Positions 34,269 through 44,953 of a DNA stretch of 64,000 nt are shown here, piece after piece. Made by a program: the position numbers and the translations under genes. The first letter of the stretch is position 1, and each line of letters starts with the position of its first letter. Source of the DNA: a bacterium (lineage in GTDB: Bacteria > Pseudomonadota > Alphaproteobacteria > Caulobacterales > Caulobacteraceae); NCBI GenBank assembly GCA_030824495.1, contig JAVBXP010000015.1, positions 62,001 to 126,000 of the forward strand, written 5' to 3'. The notes under the pieces are model-generated. The model ran no database searches. It was not told where the DNA came from and saw nothing but the letters and a program-made list of their open reading frames with translations.

Positions 34269-35591
34269 ATGACGTCAGCAGGACTGACCGCGAAACGCGG
34301 CGGCCCGCTGCGGGGCCGCGTGCGCGCCCCAGGCGACAAGTCGATCTCTCACCGAGCCCTTATCCTGGGCGCGCTGGCGCAAGGCGTCACCGAGATCGAA
34401 GGGCTTCTTGAAGGGGACGATGTACTTCGCACCGCCCAGGCCATGCGTAGCTTCGGCGCCAGCGTCGAGCAGCTTGGCCCAGGCCAGTGGCGCGTCGAGG
34501 GATGTGGCGGTTTTTCCGAACCCTCCGACGTGATCGATTGCGGCAACGCCGGCACTGGCGTGCGCCTGATCATGGGCGCCATGGCTGGGTTCGACTTCGC
34601 GGCGACCTTCACGGGCGATGAGTCGCTGCGCAGCCGGCCAATGCGCCGGGTGCTGGGACCTCTCGGCCAGATGGGGGCGACCTGGACGGGGCGCTCCAAC
34701 GGGCGATTGCCGCTGACGCTCCAGGGTGGCAACCTCAACTATCTCTCCTATCGGCTGCCCGAGCCCTCGGCCCAGGTGAAGTCGGCGGTGCTGTTGGCTG
34801 GCCTGCAGGCCAGCGCCGGCGCCCAGGTGATCGAGCCGGAAGCCACGCGTGACCACACAGAGCGGATGTTGCGCGCCTTTGGGGCCGTGGTGGACGTCGA
34901 GGATCGCGCCGACGGCCGTTACATCACCCTGGCCGGCGGGCAGAAGCTGACCGGGACCAAGGTCCGCGTGCCGGGCGACCCGTCCTCGGCGGCGTTCCCG
35001 CTGGTCGCGGCCCTGGTGACGCCGGGGTCGGAGGTCACGGTCGAGGGCGTGCTGCTCAACGAATTGCGCACCGGTCTCTTCACCACGCTTCAGGAAATGG
35101 GCGGGGACCTGACGATCTCCAATGTGCGCGAAGAGGGTGGCGAGCAGGTCGGCGACGTGACCGCGCGCCACTCGGCCCTGAAGGGCGTTTCGGTGCCCCC
35201 CGAGCGCGCGCCGGCCATGATCGACGAATATCCGATCCTCGCCGTCGCCGCGGCCTTCGCCGAAGGCTCGACCATCATGCGCGGCATCGGCGAAATGCGT
35301 GTGAAGGAAAGCGACCGCATCGCCCTGATGGCCAACGGCCTGAGCGCCTGCGGCGTCGGTGTCGAGGAGGAGCCTGAGGGCCTGATCGTCATCGGTTCTG
35401 TGCGCGGCAATCATCCTGTCGCCGGCGGCGCGCGGGTGACGACCAAGGGCGATCACCGGATCGCCATGTCGCATCTGGTCATGGGGCTGGCGTCGGACGA
35501 GCCGGTGGCCGTAGACGAGCCGGGCATGATCGCCACCAGCTTCCCCGGGTTCGAAAATCTGATGCGCGGGCTTGGAGCGGAAATTTCGTGA
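34269..35591 (+). CDS. aroA: 3-phosphoshikimate 1-carboxyvinyltransferase (EPSP synthase), class II-like
   Basis: AroA joins phosphoenolpyruvate to shikimate-3-phosphate in aromatic amino-acid synthesis. From the ATG at 34269 it has 440 residues; AAGGAGG lies 12 bases before. The frame is open 33 codons upstream without similarity. Blocks: GDKSISHRA (22-30), [10 protein letters not shown] (91-100), [23 protein letters not shown] (194-201) and [18 protein letters not shown] and RPM-RVL place it with class II enzymes. At the position equivalent to Ala100 of the CP4 enzyme it has Gly95, as in class I. cmk overlaps its stop by four bases. Confidence 0.96.
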   Translation: MTSAGLTAKRGGPLRGRVRAPGDKSISHRALILGALAQGVTEIEGLLEGDDVLRTAQAMRSFGASVEQLGPGQWRVEGCGGFSEPSDVIDCGNAGTGVRLIMGAMAGFDFAATFTGDESLRSRPMRRVLGPLGQMGATWTGRSNGRLPLTLQGGNLNYLSYRLPEPSAQVKSAVLLAGLQASAGAQVIEPEATRDHTERMLRAFGAVVDVEDRADGRYITLAGGQKLTGTKVRVPGDPSSAAFPLVAALVTPGSEVTVEGVLLNELRTGLFTTLQEMGGDLTISNVREEGGEQVGDVTARHSALKGVSVPPERAPAMIDEYPILAVAAAFAEGSTIMRGIGEMRVKESDRIALMANGLSACGVGVEEEPEGLIVIGSVRGNHPVAGGARVTTKGDHRIAMSHLVMGLASDEPVAVDEPGMIATSFPGFENLMRGLGAEIS

Positions 35592-36238
35592 AGGCGCCCT
35601 TCATCATCGCCGTCGATGGGCCGGCGGCCTCGGGCAAAGGCACGATCGCTAGCCGCTTGGCCGCCGCCTATGACGTGCCGATGCTGGATTCCGGCCTGCT
35701 CTATCGGGCGGTGGGGGTGCTGCTGGGTCGTCACGGCGGGGATTTCGATGATGTCGCCGCCGCGACCCAGGTCGCCCGCGACCTCACGCCCGAGATGCTG
35801 ACAGACCCGGCGTTCCGCACCCGCGAGGCGGGCGAAGCGGCCAGCCGCGTGGCGGTTCATTCGCCGGTGCGTCTGGCCCTGCGCGATATGCAGCAGGCCT
35901 TCGCGCAACGACCGGAAGGCGCGGTTATCGACGGGCGCGATATCGGCACCGTGATCGCGCCCGCCGCGCCGGCCAAGCTCTACGTCACCGCCACGCCGGA
36001 GGTTCGCGCCGAGCGGCGGTGGAAGCAGCTTCAGGCCCAGGGCGAGAGCGTTTCCTACGACGATATCCTCGACGACATCCGCAAGCGCGACGCCCGGGAT
36101 GGCGGCCGGGCCGACTCGCCGATGCGGCCGGCTGACGACGCCGTCTTGCTGGACACCACCGAAATGACTATAGACCAGGCCACCGATGCGGCCCGCCGTA
36201 TCGTCGAGGCGGCGCGCGCGCGCTGGGAGCTCTCTTAA
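35588..36238 (+). CDS. cmk: Cytidylate kinase
   Basis: Cmk phosphorylates CMP and dCMP to the diphosphates. The 216-residue P-loop kinase has GPAASGKGT (residues 11-19) and [11 protein letters not shown]. It also has the CMP-site region [23 protein letters not shown] and a lid with [11 protein letters not shown]. The GTG start overlaps the aroA stop (GTGA), so aroA-cmk are coupled. rpsA follows after a 192-base leader. The order cmk-rpsA-ihfB is widely conserved in proteobacteria. Confidence 0.96.
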   Translation: MKAPFIIAVDGPAASGKGTIASRLAAAYDVPMLDSGLLYRAVGVLLGRHGGDFDDVAAATQVARDLTPEMLTDPAFRTREAGEAASRVAVHSPVRLALRDMQQAFAQRPEGAVIDGRDIGTVIAPAAPAKLYVTATPEVRAERRWKQLQAQGESVSYDDILDDIRKRDARDGGRADSPMRPADDAVLLDTTEMTIDQATDAARRIVEAARARWELS

Positions 36239-36430
36239 GGGAGGGGCCTGGCCCGCAAATCCAACCGCGCCTTTTCCTCGCACGGCCGCGGGCAAATCAC
36301 CGGCGCAGGTCTCTGCGCTATCGGTCGCAACCCTTAACCCGACGCCGAGACTCCGTCTCAACGCCCTGGCGCGTTGGCGGGGCCATTTCCCATTCCAGGG
36401 GCGGCGTCACTTGAAGACGAAAGAACATCA

Positions 36431-38143
36431 ATGGCTGACGATATGAGCCTGAACCCGACGCGCGACGACTTCTCCGCCCTGCTCGACGAGAGCATGGGCG
36501 GCCGTGACTTCATGGAAGGCACGGTTGTCAAAGGCATCGTCGTTGGGATCGAAAAAGACTTCGCGATCATCGACGTCGGTCTGAAGACCGAAGGCCGCGT
36601 GTCCGTGAAGGAATTCGGCGTTGACGAAGACGGCAAGTCGCCGATCGTCATCGGCGCCACCGTCGAAGTGTTCCTGGAACGCGTCGAAAACGCCATGGGC
36701 GAAGCGGTCATCAGCCGCGACAAGGCTCGTCGCGAGGAAGCCTGGACGCGTCTCGAAGGCGTGTACGAGAAGAACGAGCCGGTCATGGGTTCGATCGTCG
36801 GCCGCGTCAAAGGCGGCTTCACCGTCGACCTCGGCGGCGCCTCGGCCTTCCTGCCGGGTTCGCAAGTCGACATCCGCCCCGTGCGCGACGTCGGCCCGCT
36901 CATGGGCAAGGAACAGCCCTTCGCCATCCTCAAGATGGACCGTCCGCGCGGCAACATCGTCGTCTCGCGTCGCGCCATCCTGGAAGAAGCCCGCGCCGAA
37001 CAGCGCACCGAGCTGGTCTCCCAGCTGCAAGAGGGCGAAGTCCGCGAAGGCGTGGTCAAGAACATCACCGATTACGGTGCGTTCGTGGACCTGGGCGGCA
37101 TCGACGGCCTGCTGCACGTCACCGACATGAGCTGGAAGCGCGTCAACCACCCGAGCCAAGTGCTCGCGGTCGGCGATACGGTTAAGGTCCAGATCGTCAA
37201 GATCAACCCGGACACCCAGCGCATCAGCCTCGGCATGAAGCAACTGCAGTCCGATCCGTGGGACGGCGTGGAAGCGAAGTACCCGGTCGGCGCGAAGTTC
37301 ACGGGCCGCATCACCAACATCACCGATTACGGCGCCTTCGTGGAGCTGGAAGCCGGCGTCGAAGGTCTGGTGCACGTCTCGGAAATGTCCTGGACCAAGA
37401 AGAACGTCCACCCCGGCAAGATCGTCTCGACCTCGCAAGAAGTCGACGTGGTCGTGCTGGACGTCGATCCGTCCAAGCGCCGCGTGTCGCTCGGCCTGAA
37501 GCAGGCCATGGCCAATCCGTGGGACGCCTTCGTGGCGGCTCATCCGATCGGCTCGACCGTCGAAGGCGAAGTCAAGAACGCGACCGAATTCGGTCTGTTC
37601 ATCGGCCTCGACAACGACATCGACGGCATGGTGCACCTGTCGGATCTCGACTGGACCGTGTCGGGTGAAGAAGCCATCGCCAAGTACAACAAGGGCGACA
37701 TGGTCAAGGCCCGCGTTCTCGACGTCGACGTCGAGAAGGAACGCATCTCGCTCGGCATCAAGCAACTCGCCGGCGACCCGATGCAGGGCGACACCTACCG
37801 TTCGAAGCAGACCGTCACCGTCACCGTCACCGAGATCACCTCGGGCGGTATCGAAGTGAAGTTCGGCGACGAAGAAGCCCCGATGACGGCCTTCATCCGC
37901 AAGTCCGACCTGTCGCGCGACCGTGGCGATCAGCGCCCCGAGCGCTTCGCCGTGGGCGACCGCGTCGACGCCCAGATCACCAGCATCGACAAGGCTGCCC
38001 GCCGCGTCGCGCTGTCGATCAAGGCTCTGGAAATGGCCGACGAGAAGGAAGCCATCGAGCAGTTCGGGTCTTCGGACTCGGGCGCCTCGCTCGGCGACAT
38101 CCTCGGCGCGGCTCTTCGCGAGAAGAACGCCGGCAAGGACTAA
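36431..38143 (+). CDS. rpsA: 30S ribosomal protein S1
   Basis: S1 binds mRNA and brings it to the 30S subunit. From the ATG at 36431 it has 570 residues and a row of S1/OB-fold repeats. These are visible as GxVVxxITDYGAFVDLGGxDGLLHVTDMSWKR and its copies (VEGLVHVSEMSW, IDGMVHLSDLDW), each closing with RISLGxKQL. The gene is less GC-rich and more codon-biased than its neighbours, as expected of a highly expressed gene. The start lies 192 bases after cmk and has no good Shine-Dalgarno (only GAAAGAA), as in the autoregulated E. coli rpsA. A strong terminator follows. Confidence 0.97.
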   Translation: MADDMSLNPTRDDFSALLDESMGGRDFMEGTVVKGIVVGIEKDFAIIDVGLKTEGRVSVKEFGVDEDGKSPIVIGATVEVFLERVENAMGEAVISRDKARREEAWTRLEGVYEKNEPVMGSIVGRVKGGFTVDLGGASAFLPGSQVDIRPVRDVGPLMGKEQPFAILKMDRPRGNIVVSRRAILEEARAEQRTELVSQLQEGEVREGVVKNITDYGAFVDLGGIDGLLHVTDMSWKRVNHPSQVLAVGDTVKVQIVKINPDTQRISLGMKQLQSDPWDGVEAKYPVGAKFTGRITNITDYGAFVELEAGVEGLVHVSEMSWTKKNVHPGKIVSTSQEVDVVVLDVDPSKRRVSLGLKQAMANPWDAFVAAHPIGSTVEGEVKNATEFGLFIGLDNDIDGMVHLSDLDWTVSGEEAIAKYNKGDMVKARVLDVDVEKERISLGIKQLAGDPMQGDTYRSKQTVTVTVTEITSGGIEVKFGDEEAPMTAFIRKSDLSRDRGDQRPERFAVGDRVDAQITSIDKAARRVALSIKALEMADEKEAIEQFGSSDSGASLGDILGAALREKNAGKD

Positions 38144-38174
38144 GCTTCAAGGCGGCTAGTATCGCCTAGAGCTG

Positions 38175-38210
38175 ACGGCGGATCGGGAAACCGGTCCGCC
38201 GTTTTCTTTT
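38175..38210 (+). terminator. rpsA: Intrinsic terminator of rpsA
   Basis: ACGGCGGATCGG (38175-38186) pairs along its whole length (one T-G pair) with CCGGTCCGCCGT (38191-38202). The loop is the stable tetraloop GAAA, and TTTTCTTTT follows directly. It is the clearest terminator in the window, 31 bases after the rpsA stop. Confidence 0.95.
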
Positions 38211-38457
38211 CCGGCTCGCCGCTATCGGCGCGGGACCTTTCGAAGTCTCCAACAGCGGCGGACGGGATCGAAAGCGATCACGGTACAATATGTGCGTGCA
38301 ATCGACCCGCTTTGCGCCTTGAACATCCGGCGGGACTCGACCATGGTCCCGCTCGCTCCCGGCGCTTTCCGGGGGAACCGCCTGTTGGCGAAGTACTTGC
38401 TGCTAGTTGAACGCCTATGAGCCGTCTCCCCAACGGCTCGGGGACTCGGAAATAGGC
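38211..38457 (+). promoter_or_regulatory. ihfB: Non-coding stretch holding the ihfB promoter and leader
   Basis: The 314-base gap between rpsA and ihfB starts with the rpsA terminator. The rest has no credible gene. An AT-richer spot (GTACAATATGTG near 38283-38294) may be the promoter. The leader hairpin GAGCCGT/ACGGCTC (38419-38425 with 38433-38439) lies 18 bases before the ihfB start. Confidence 0.4.
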
Positions 38458-38739
38458 ATGATCAAGTCGGAACTTATCGCCCATCTGGCGGAAGAGAACC
38501 CGCATCTAACCCAGCGCGACATCGAGCGTGTGGTCGGCGTTATTCTTGAACGCATGATCCAGGCGCTCGAGACCGACGGTCGGGTTGAGTTGCGAGGCTT
38601 CGGAGCCCTGTCGGTCCGTTCGCGGGACGCCCGCGCCGGCCGCAACCCGCGAACCGGTGAGGCCGTCGATGTGCGCGCCAAGCACGTCCCGTTCTTCAAG
38701 AGCGGCAAGGAGCTTCGCGAGCGGCTGAACGCCGACTAG
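38458..38739 (+). CDS. ihfB: Integration host factor subunit beta
   Basis: IhfB pairs with IhfA to make the sequence-specific DNA-bending protein used in promoters, replication and recombination, and often at sigma-54 promoters. From the ATG at 38458 it has 93 residues, the normal size. [26 protein letters not shown] is followed by [27 protein letters not shown], in which P64 is the residue that inserts into the DNA kink, and [15 protein letters not shown]. The open frame extends 17 codons upstream without family similarity. Gene order rpsA-ihfB as in E. coli. Confidence 0.96.
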   Translation: MIKSELIAHLAEENPHLTQRDIERVVGVILERMIQALETDGRVELRGFGALSVRSRDARAGRNPRTGEAVDVRAKHVPFFKSGKELRERLNAD

Positions 38740-38817
38740 CGACCTTGTGCGTTTACGGTTGACCGGCGGGAACGGCGCAGCCGATCCTGGCGCCCCTTTG
38801 TGATCAACGGTGGACCC

Positions 38818-39225
38818 ATGGGCATTTTCTCGGAATTCCGCGAGTTCATCGCGCGCGGCAACGTCATCGACCTCGCGGTCGGCGTGATTATCGGCGCGTC
38901 GTTCAACAAGATCGTAGACAGCCTGGTCAATCAGGTCGTCATGCCGCCGATCGGCCTGCTGATGGGCGGGCTGGACTTCTCAAAGCTGCAGTGGGTGCTG
39001 CGACCCGACGATCCGGCGACGACCGTGAACGAACTGGTGGCGATCCAGTACGGCGCCTTCATCAACACCTTGATCCAGTTCCTGATCGTGGCTTGGGTGG
39101 TTTTCATGCTGATCAAGGGCGTCAACACCCTGCGTCGCCAGCAGGCCGAGGCGCCGGCGCCCGAAGCCCCTACGCCCAGCGAAACGCTGCTGGTCGAGAT
39201 CCGCGACCTTCTGAAGAACCGCTAA
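38818..39225 (+). CDS. mscL: Large-conductance mechanosensitive channel MscL
   Basis: MscL opens under membrane tension to release solutes during osmotic downshock. From the ATG at 38818 it has 135 residues: the amphipathic N-helix MGIFSEFREFIARGNVID, TM1 (LAVGVIIGASFNKIVDSLV), a periplasmic loop, TM2 (FINTLIQFLIVAWVVFMLIKGVN) and a C-terminal helix bundle (PSETLLVEIRDLLKNR). The length fits the family. The GTG at 38800 is an alternative start. It lies 78 bases after ihfB and 41 before trpF. Confidence 0.96.
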   Translation: MGIFSEFREFIARGNVIDLAVGVIIGASFNKIVDSLVNQVVMPPIGLLMGGLDFSKLQWVLRPDDPATTVNELVAIQYGAFINTLIQFLIVAWVVFMLIKGVNTLRRQQAEAPAPEAPTPSETLLVEIRDLLKNR

Positions 39226-39266
39226 TCGGCCTTGGCTTGGCACGCGTGACGCCCTAACTCCGTCTG

Positions 39267-39907
39267 ATGACGACGCGCGCCAAGATCTGTGGACTTTCAA
39301 CGCCCGAGGCGGTGCGCGCCGCCTTGGACGGCCGCGCGACCCACATCGGCTTCGTGTTCTTCGCCAAGAGTCCGCGCGACATCGAACCGGAGGCGGCTGA
39401 TCGACTGGCCGCGCCGGCGCGTGCGACGGGCGTGAAGATCGCCGCGGTGACGGTCGATCCGGACGATGTCCTGCTGGACAGGCTCATGGCCACGCTGAAG
39501 CCCGACTTCATCCAGCTCCACGGCCGCGAAACACCGGCCCGCGCCCGCCAGATCGGCGTCCGCACCGGCGCCGGGATCATCAAGGCGCTGGCGGTTTCGG
39601 ATGCTTCCGACATCGAGGCCGCCCGAACCTATGAGAGCGTCGTCGATCACCTGATGTTCGACGCCAAGCCTCCCAAGGACGCCGTCCTGCCTGGCGGCAC
39701 CGGCTCGCGGTTCGACTGGACCCTGACCGCCGGCCGCCGTTTCGAACGGCCCTGGTTCCTGGCCGGGGGCCTGGATCCCTGGAACGTGAGCGAGGCTATG
39801 CGATTGTCCGGCGCGCCGCTGGTGGACGTTTCCACTGGCGTGGAGCGCGGTCCCGGACTAAAGGACCCGGCCTTGATCACGGCGTTTCTAGACGCTGTCC
39901 GCCGCGC

Positions 39908-39911
<4 letters not shown>
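39267..39911 (+). CDS. trpF: Phosphoribosylanthranilate isomerase TrpF
   Basis: TrpF opens the ribose of phosphoribosylanthranilate in the Trp pathway. The 214-residue TIM barrel has the catalytic Cys in [11 protein letters not shown] (near residue 8) and [19 protein letters not shown]. It also has [13 protein letters not shown] and the phosphate-binding [16 protein letters not shown] plus [16 protein letters not shown], which holds the catalytic Asp. trpB overlaps its stop by three bases, so trpF-trpB-trpA are one operon, as usual in alphaproteobacteria, where the other trp genes lie elsewhere. Confidence 0.96.
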
Positions 39912-41142
<1,231 letters not shown>

Positions 41143-41146
<4 letters not shown>

Positions 41147-41976
41147 CCAAGGCCCGCATCGACGCGCGCTTCGCCGCACTGAAAGCCGAGGGCCGCGCGG
41201 CCTTCGTGACCTACATCATGGCCGGCGATCCCGACTACGCCACCGGCCTGGAGATCCTGAAAGGCCTGCCGGCCGCCGGCGCCGATGTGATCGAGGTCGG
41301 TTTCCCGTTCTCCGATCCGATGGCTGAGGGCCCGCCGATCCAGCGCGCCGCCCTGCGGGCTCTGGACAACGGCATGACGCTTTCCAAGACCTTGGCGATG
41401 ATCGCCGAGTTTCGGCAGGGCGATCAGACGACGCCGATCATCCTGATGGGCTACGCCAACCCTTTGATCAATCGCGGTTTTGAGACCTTCGCGCGCGATG
41501 CGGGTCATGCCGGTGTTGATGGTCTGATCGTCGTGGATATCCCGCCGGAAGAGGCCGATCCGTTGGCCGACGCTTTGGACGCTGAACAGCTCTCGCTGCT
41601 GCTGCTGTCGACGCCGACCAGCGACGACGCGCGTCTGAAGGTGATCCTGCGCCGGACCTCGGGCTTTGCCTATTACGTCTCGGTGGCCGGGGTCACCGGC
41701 GTAAAGGAAGCCGACGCCGATATTGTCGCGCCGCATGTCGAACGCGTGCGCGCCGCCAGCGGCCTGCCGGTCGCGGTCGGCTTCGGCATCAAGACGCCGG
41801 AGCGGGCGGCGGCCATCGCGCGGGTCGCCGACGGCGTCGTCGTCGGTTCGGCCTTGGTCGAAGAGATTGCTACAGGCTTGGCAATGAACGAATCTGTGAC
41901 CGACCGGGTTCTTTCCAAAGTCGAATCCTTGGCTAAGGCTGTGCGCTCCGCGCGAGTCGAAAGCCTCACGGTTTAG
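41143..41976 (+). CDS. trpA: Tryptophan synthase alpha chain
   Basis: TrpA splits indole-glycerol phosphate, and indole passes to TrpB by a tunnel. The 277-residue TIM barrel has the catalytic pair E51 and D58 in [16 protein letters not shown]. It also has [15 protein letters not shown] and the phosphate loop [30 protein letters not shown]. The TTG start overlaps the trpB stop (TTGA). accD begins six bases after the stop. Confidence 0.97.
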
Positions 41977-41982
41977 AACCCC

Positions 41983-42915
41983 ATGGCGATGGCTGAACAG
42001 CGAAACGACAAGTCCGGTAAGGGGCCCCAGGGTCCGAAAGAGCGGCGCGGCTGGCTGTCGCGCATTGCGCCCGGCGTGCGCAATCTCGTCACCAAACGCG
42101 AGACGCCCGAGAACCTCTGGGTGAAGTGCCCGGACACCGGCGAGATGATCTACCGCTCGGACCTGGAAGCCGCCCTCTGGGTGACGCCGTCCGGCAACCA
42201 CATGCGGATCGGCGCTGAGCAGCGCCTTCGCTACACCTTCGACGACGGCCAGTACGAGAAGATCGACGCGCCCAAGGGCGTGGTCGATGATCCGCTGAAA
42301 TTCCCCGACGAGCGGCCCTATATCGATCGCCTGAAGGCGGCCCGGAAGGCCAGCGGCGCGCAGGATGCGATGAGCAGCGGCTTTGGCAAGATCCATGGCC
42401 AGCCGGCCGTGGTCTCGGTCCAGGACTTCAGCTTCATGGGCGGTTCGCTGAGCATGGGCGTGGGCGAGGCCTTCATCAAGGCCGCCCAGGAAGCCGTGCG
42501 GCGCGAAGTCCCCTATGTGATCTTCACCGCCGCCGGCGGCGCGCGCATGCAGGAAGGCGCGCTGGCGCTGATGCAGATGGCGCGCACCACCCTGGCCCTT
42601 AACGAGGTCAAGGCCGCGGGCTTGCCCTACATCGTGGTCCTCACCGATCCGACGACGGGCGGGGTCACCGCATCTTACGCCATGCTCGGCGACATCCACC
42701 TGGCCGAGCCGAACGCCATGGTCGCCTTCGCCGGCCGCCGGGTTATCGAGCAGACCATCCGCGAAGTCCTGCCGCCCGGCTTCCAGCGCGCAGAGTTCCT
42801 GGTGGAGCGCGGCCAGGTCGATCGCGTGGTCAACCGCGCCGAGATCCCCGCGGTCCTCGGCTCGATCCTCGAGACCCTGATGAAGGGGCGTGCGCGTTCG
42901 AAGCGCGCGGCCTAG
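41983..42915 (+). CDS. accD: Acetyl-CoA carboxylase carboxyltransferase subunit beta
   Basis: AccD and AccA transfer carboxyl from biotin to acetyl-CoA, the first step of fatty-acid synthesis. The 310-residue protein has the carboxyltransferase core (SMGVGEAFIKAAQEA, FTAAGGARMQEGALALMQMA, LTDPTTGGVTASYAMLGD, AFAGRRVIEQTIRE). The N-terminal zinc ribbon is degenerate: of four metal-binding cysteines only C49 is left (CPDTG; then VTPSGNHMRI where others have CPxC). Other alphaproteobacterial AccDs show the same loss, so this is lineage-typical. It sits between trpA and folC, a common arrangement. Confidence 0.96.
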   Translation: MAMAEQRNDKSGKGPQGPKERRGWLSRIAPGVRNLVTKRETPENLWVKCPDTGEMIYRSDLEAALWVTPSGNHMRIGAEQRLRYTFDDGQYEKIDAPKGVVDDPLKFPDERPYIDRLKAARKASGAQDAMSSGFGKIHGQPAVVSVQDFSFMGGSLSMGVGEAFIKAAQEAVRREVPYVIFTAAGGARMQEGALALMQMARTTLALNEVKAAGLPYIVVLTDPTTGGVTASYAMLGDIHLAEPNAMVAFAGRRVIEQTIREVLPPGFQRAEFLVERGQVDRVVNRAEIPAVLGSILETLMKGRARSKRAA

Positions 42916-43056
42916 CTGATCGGCTCCCGGTGAAGGCCGGGACCCTTCCAAAGCATCTGGAGCTTTACGCCGTGGCGGGGAGCTCTATGACCTTGGCCAC
43001 GGCCTTCGTCGGCATGACCAGCGACGGGGCCAGGCCCAATCGCGAGCTTGCCGCCG

Positions 43057-44376
43057 ATGTATGATCCGATCCGCGCCTCCGACGAGGTGATCCTGCGGCT
43101 GCGCGCCAACCATCCGTCGCTGATCGACCTGACGACCGGCCGCGTCGAGCGGCTGTTGGACGCCCTAGGCAATCCTGAGAAACATCTGCCGCCGGTGATC
43201 CATGTGGCGGGCACGAACGGCAAGGGTTCGACCGTCGCCTATCTGCGGGCGATCGCCGAGGCGGCGGGCCTGAGAGTCCACGCCATCACCTCCCCGCACC
43301 TGGTCCGCTTCGCTGAGCGGATCCGCCTGGCCGGGACCCTGATCACCGACGAGCAGCTCTCGGCGCTGATCGACAAGGTCGAGGCGGCTAACGCCGGCCA
43401 GCCGATCAGCTTCTTCGAGATCACGACGGTGCTGGCGATCCAGGCCTTCGCCGAGACGCCGGCTGATCTGTGCATCGTCGAGGTCGGCCTGGGCGGCCGG
43501 TTCGACGCCACCAACATCTTCGCCGCGCCCGCCGTCAGCGTCATCACCCCGGTCGACTATGATCACCTGGAGATGCTTGGCCCCGAGCTCTCCAAGATCG
43601 CCTGGGAGAAGGCCGGGATCATCAAGCAGGGCCGCCCGGTCGTCATCGCCCGCCAGATGGAAGAGGGCGAAGAGGTCATCCTAGATGAGGCGCAGAAGCT
43701 GTCGGCCCCCGCCACCCTGATGGGCCGCGACTTCGACGCCTGGGAGGAGCGCGGCCGCCTGCTCGTGCAGATGCCGGACCAGCTCTATGACCTACCGGCC
43801 CCGAGCCTGTTCGGCGGCTACCAGTTCGCGAACGCCGGGCTGGCGGTCGCCGCCGCCCTGGCCCTGAACGATCCGCGCATTGACGAAGACGCCCTGGCCA
43901 AGGGCGTTTCCAGCGCCGTCTGGCCCGCGCGCTTCCAGCGCCTGACAGACGGGCCGATGGCGCGCCTGGCGGCCGAGCGCGGGTCTGATCTGTGGCTCGA
44001 TGGGGGGCACAATCCTCATGCCGGCCGCGCCCTGGCCGAGGCCGCCGGCCGCTTGGTGTCCCGTGATCCTCGGCCGTTGGTGCTGGTCGCGGCGATGTTC
44101 GCCCGCAAGGACGCCCTGGGCTTCTTCCAGCCGTTCGCGGACCTGAAGCCGCACGTTTTCACCACGACATTTGACTCGCCAAACGCGGCCCCCACCGACG
44201 AGCTGACAGCGGCCGCTATTGAAGCGGGTTTGAGCGCTGAAGCGGTTGGAAGTGTCGAGGAGGGTCTGCGGCGGGCCTTGGCTATACCCGGGCCCGCGCC
44301 GCATGTGCTGATCTGCGGCGGACTTCATTTCGCGGGCGAAGTGCTGGCCATGAGCCCGGAGACCTGGCCGAGCTAG
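43057..44376 (+). CDS. folC: Bifunctional folylpolyglutamate synthase / dihydrofolate synthase
   Basis: FolC adds glutamate to dihydropteroate and then to folates. The 439-residue protein has the ATP P-loop HVAGTNGKGSTVAYL (near 47-61) and the region TSPHLVRFAERIRLAG. It also has EITTVLAIQAFAE, VEVGLGGRFDATN and DGGHNPHAG in the C-terminal domain, all typical of FolC/Mur ligases. The ATG at 43057 (MYDPIRAS) is preferred to the TTG at 43048; neither has a strong ribosome site. A long palindromic repeat follows, then convergent trxA. Confidence 0.95.
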   Translation: MYDPIRASDEVILRLRANHPSLIDLTTGRVERLLDALGNPEKHLPPVIHVAGTNGKGSTVAYLRAIAEAAGLRVHAITSPHLVRFAERIRLAGTLITDEQLSALIDKVEAANAGQPISFFEITTVLAIQAFAETPADLCIVEVGLGGRFDATNIFAAPAVSVITPVDYDHLEMLGPELSKIAWEKAGIIKQGRPVVIARQMEEGEEVILDEAQKLSAPATLMGRDFDAWEERGRLLVQMPDQLYDLPAPSLFGGYQFANAGLAVAAALALNDPRIDEDALAKGVSSAVWPARFQRLTDGPMARLAAERGSDLWLDGGHNPHAGRALAEAAGRLVSRDPRPLVLVAAMFARKDALGFFQPFADLKPHVFTTTFDSPNAAPTDELTAAAIEAGLSAEAVGSVEEGLRRALAIPGPAPHVLICGGLHFAGEVLAMSPETWPS

Positions 44377-44390
44377 GCGCTTGGCGCCAA

Positions 44391-44531
44391 GTGTCATCCC
44401 GGAAAGCGCGAAGCGCTTGTCCGGGACCCATTCGCGCTAGGCCGCCAGGAGGTGGCTAGGCCTCGTTACATCTTGAACCATCAGGTGGTCATGGGGCCCG
44501 GACAGCCGCAGAGCGGCTTCCGGGATGACAC
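44391..44531. repeat. Long palindromic repeat element, copy 2 (inverted relative to copy 1)
   Basis: GTGTCATCCCGG (44391-44402) and CCGGGATGACAC (44520-44531) are perfect inverted ends. Inside are CCGGGACCCATTCGCGC and ATGGGGCCCGGACAG. Read in reverse, the 141 bases align with the 134-base copy at 4966-5099 over most of the length, including CACCTGATGG and GAGGCCT. It lies between convergent folC and trxA. Confidence 0.85.
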
Positions 44532-44549
44532 CATGTGAAGCCGGGGCTC

Positions 44550-44873
44550 TTAGACCCCAGCCTCGTTCAGCCATTCCAGGATCTTTTGCTTAGGCATGGC
44601 GCCGACCTTCATCGAGGCCATCTGGCCGCCCTTGAACAGCATCATGGTGGGGATGCCGCGCACGCCGTAGCGCGAGGGGGTGGTCGGGCTGTCTTCGATG
44701 TTCAGCTTGGCCACGGTGACCTGATCGCCGAGTTCGATGGCGATCTGCTCTAGGGCAGGGGCGATCTGCTTGCAGGGGCCGCACCACTCGGCCCAGAAAT
44801 CCACCAGCACAGGCTTGGTGGCCTGCAGAACGTCCTTGTCGAAGGACTCGTCGGTGACCGTTACGGTGCTCAT
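44550..44873 (-). CDS. trxA: Thioredoxin
   Basis: This 107-residue thioredoxin has the redox motif WAEWCGPCKQI (C31, C34), the cis-Pro in GVRGIPTMMLF and a normal length, reducing disulfides of ribonucleotide reductase and others in the cytosol. The ATG at 44873 is preceded by GAGGAG; the open frame continues 28 codons upstream without similarity. It is the last gene after addA, 80 bases away, and may also have its own promoter. Confidence 0.97.
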   Translation of the reverse strand: MSTVTVTDESFDKDVLQATKPVLVDFWAEWCGPCKQIAPALEQIAIELGDQVTVAKLNIEDSPTTPSRYGVRGIPTMMLFKGGQMASMKVGAMPKQKILEWLNEAGV

Positions 44874-44953
44874 GAAAAGCTCCTCATAGCGCAGCCTGGA
44901 AAACGCGTGGCCGCGACTCTCGATCCGCGATGTAAGCGGGCAAGCCCTAGGTA

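Noticed and set aside
34091..34411. Alternative small genes between the FYDLN protein and aroA
   Set aside because: Open frames here are out of frame with both genes and have no ribosome site; the gap is best explained as a divergent promoter.
37063..37350. Near-identical direct repeats (AACATCACCGATTACGG)
   Set aside because: These are copies of the S1 domain motif NITDYGAF in rpsA, with shared preferred codons, not a separate repeat element.
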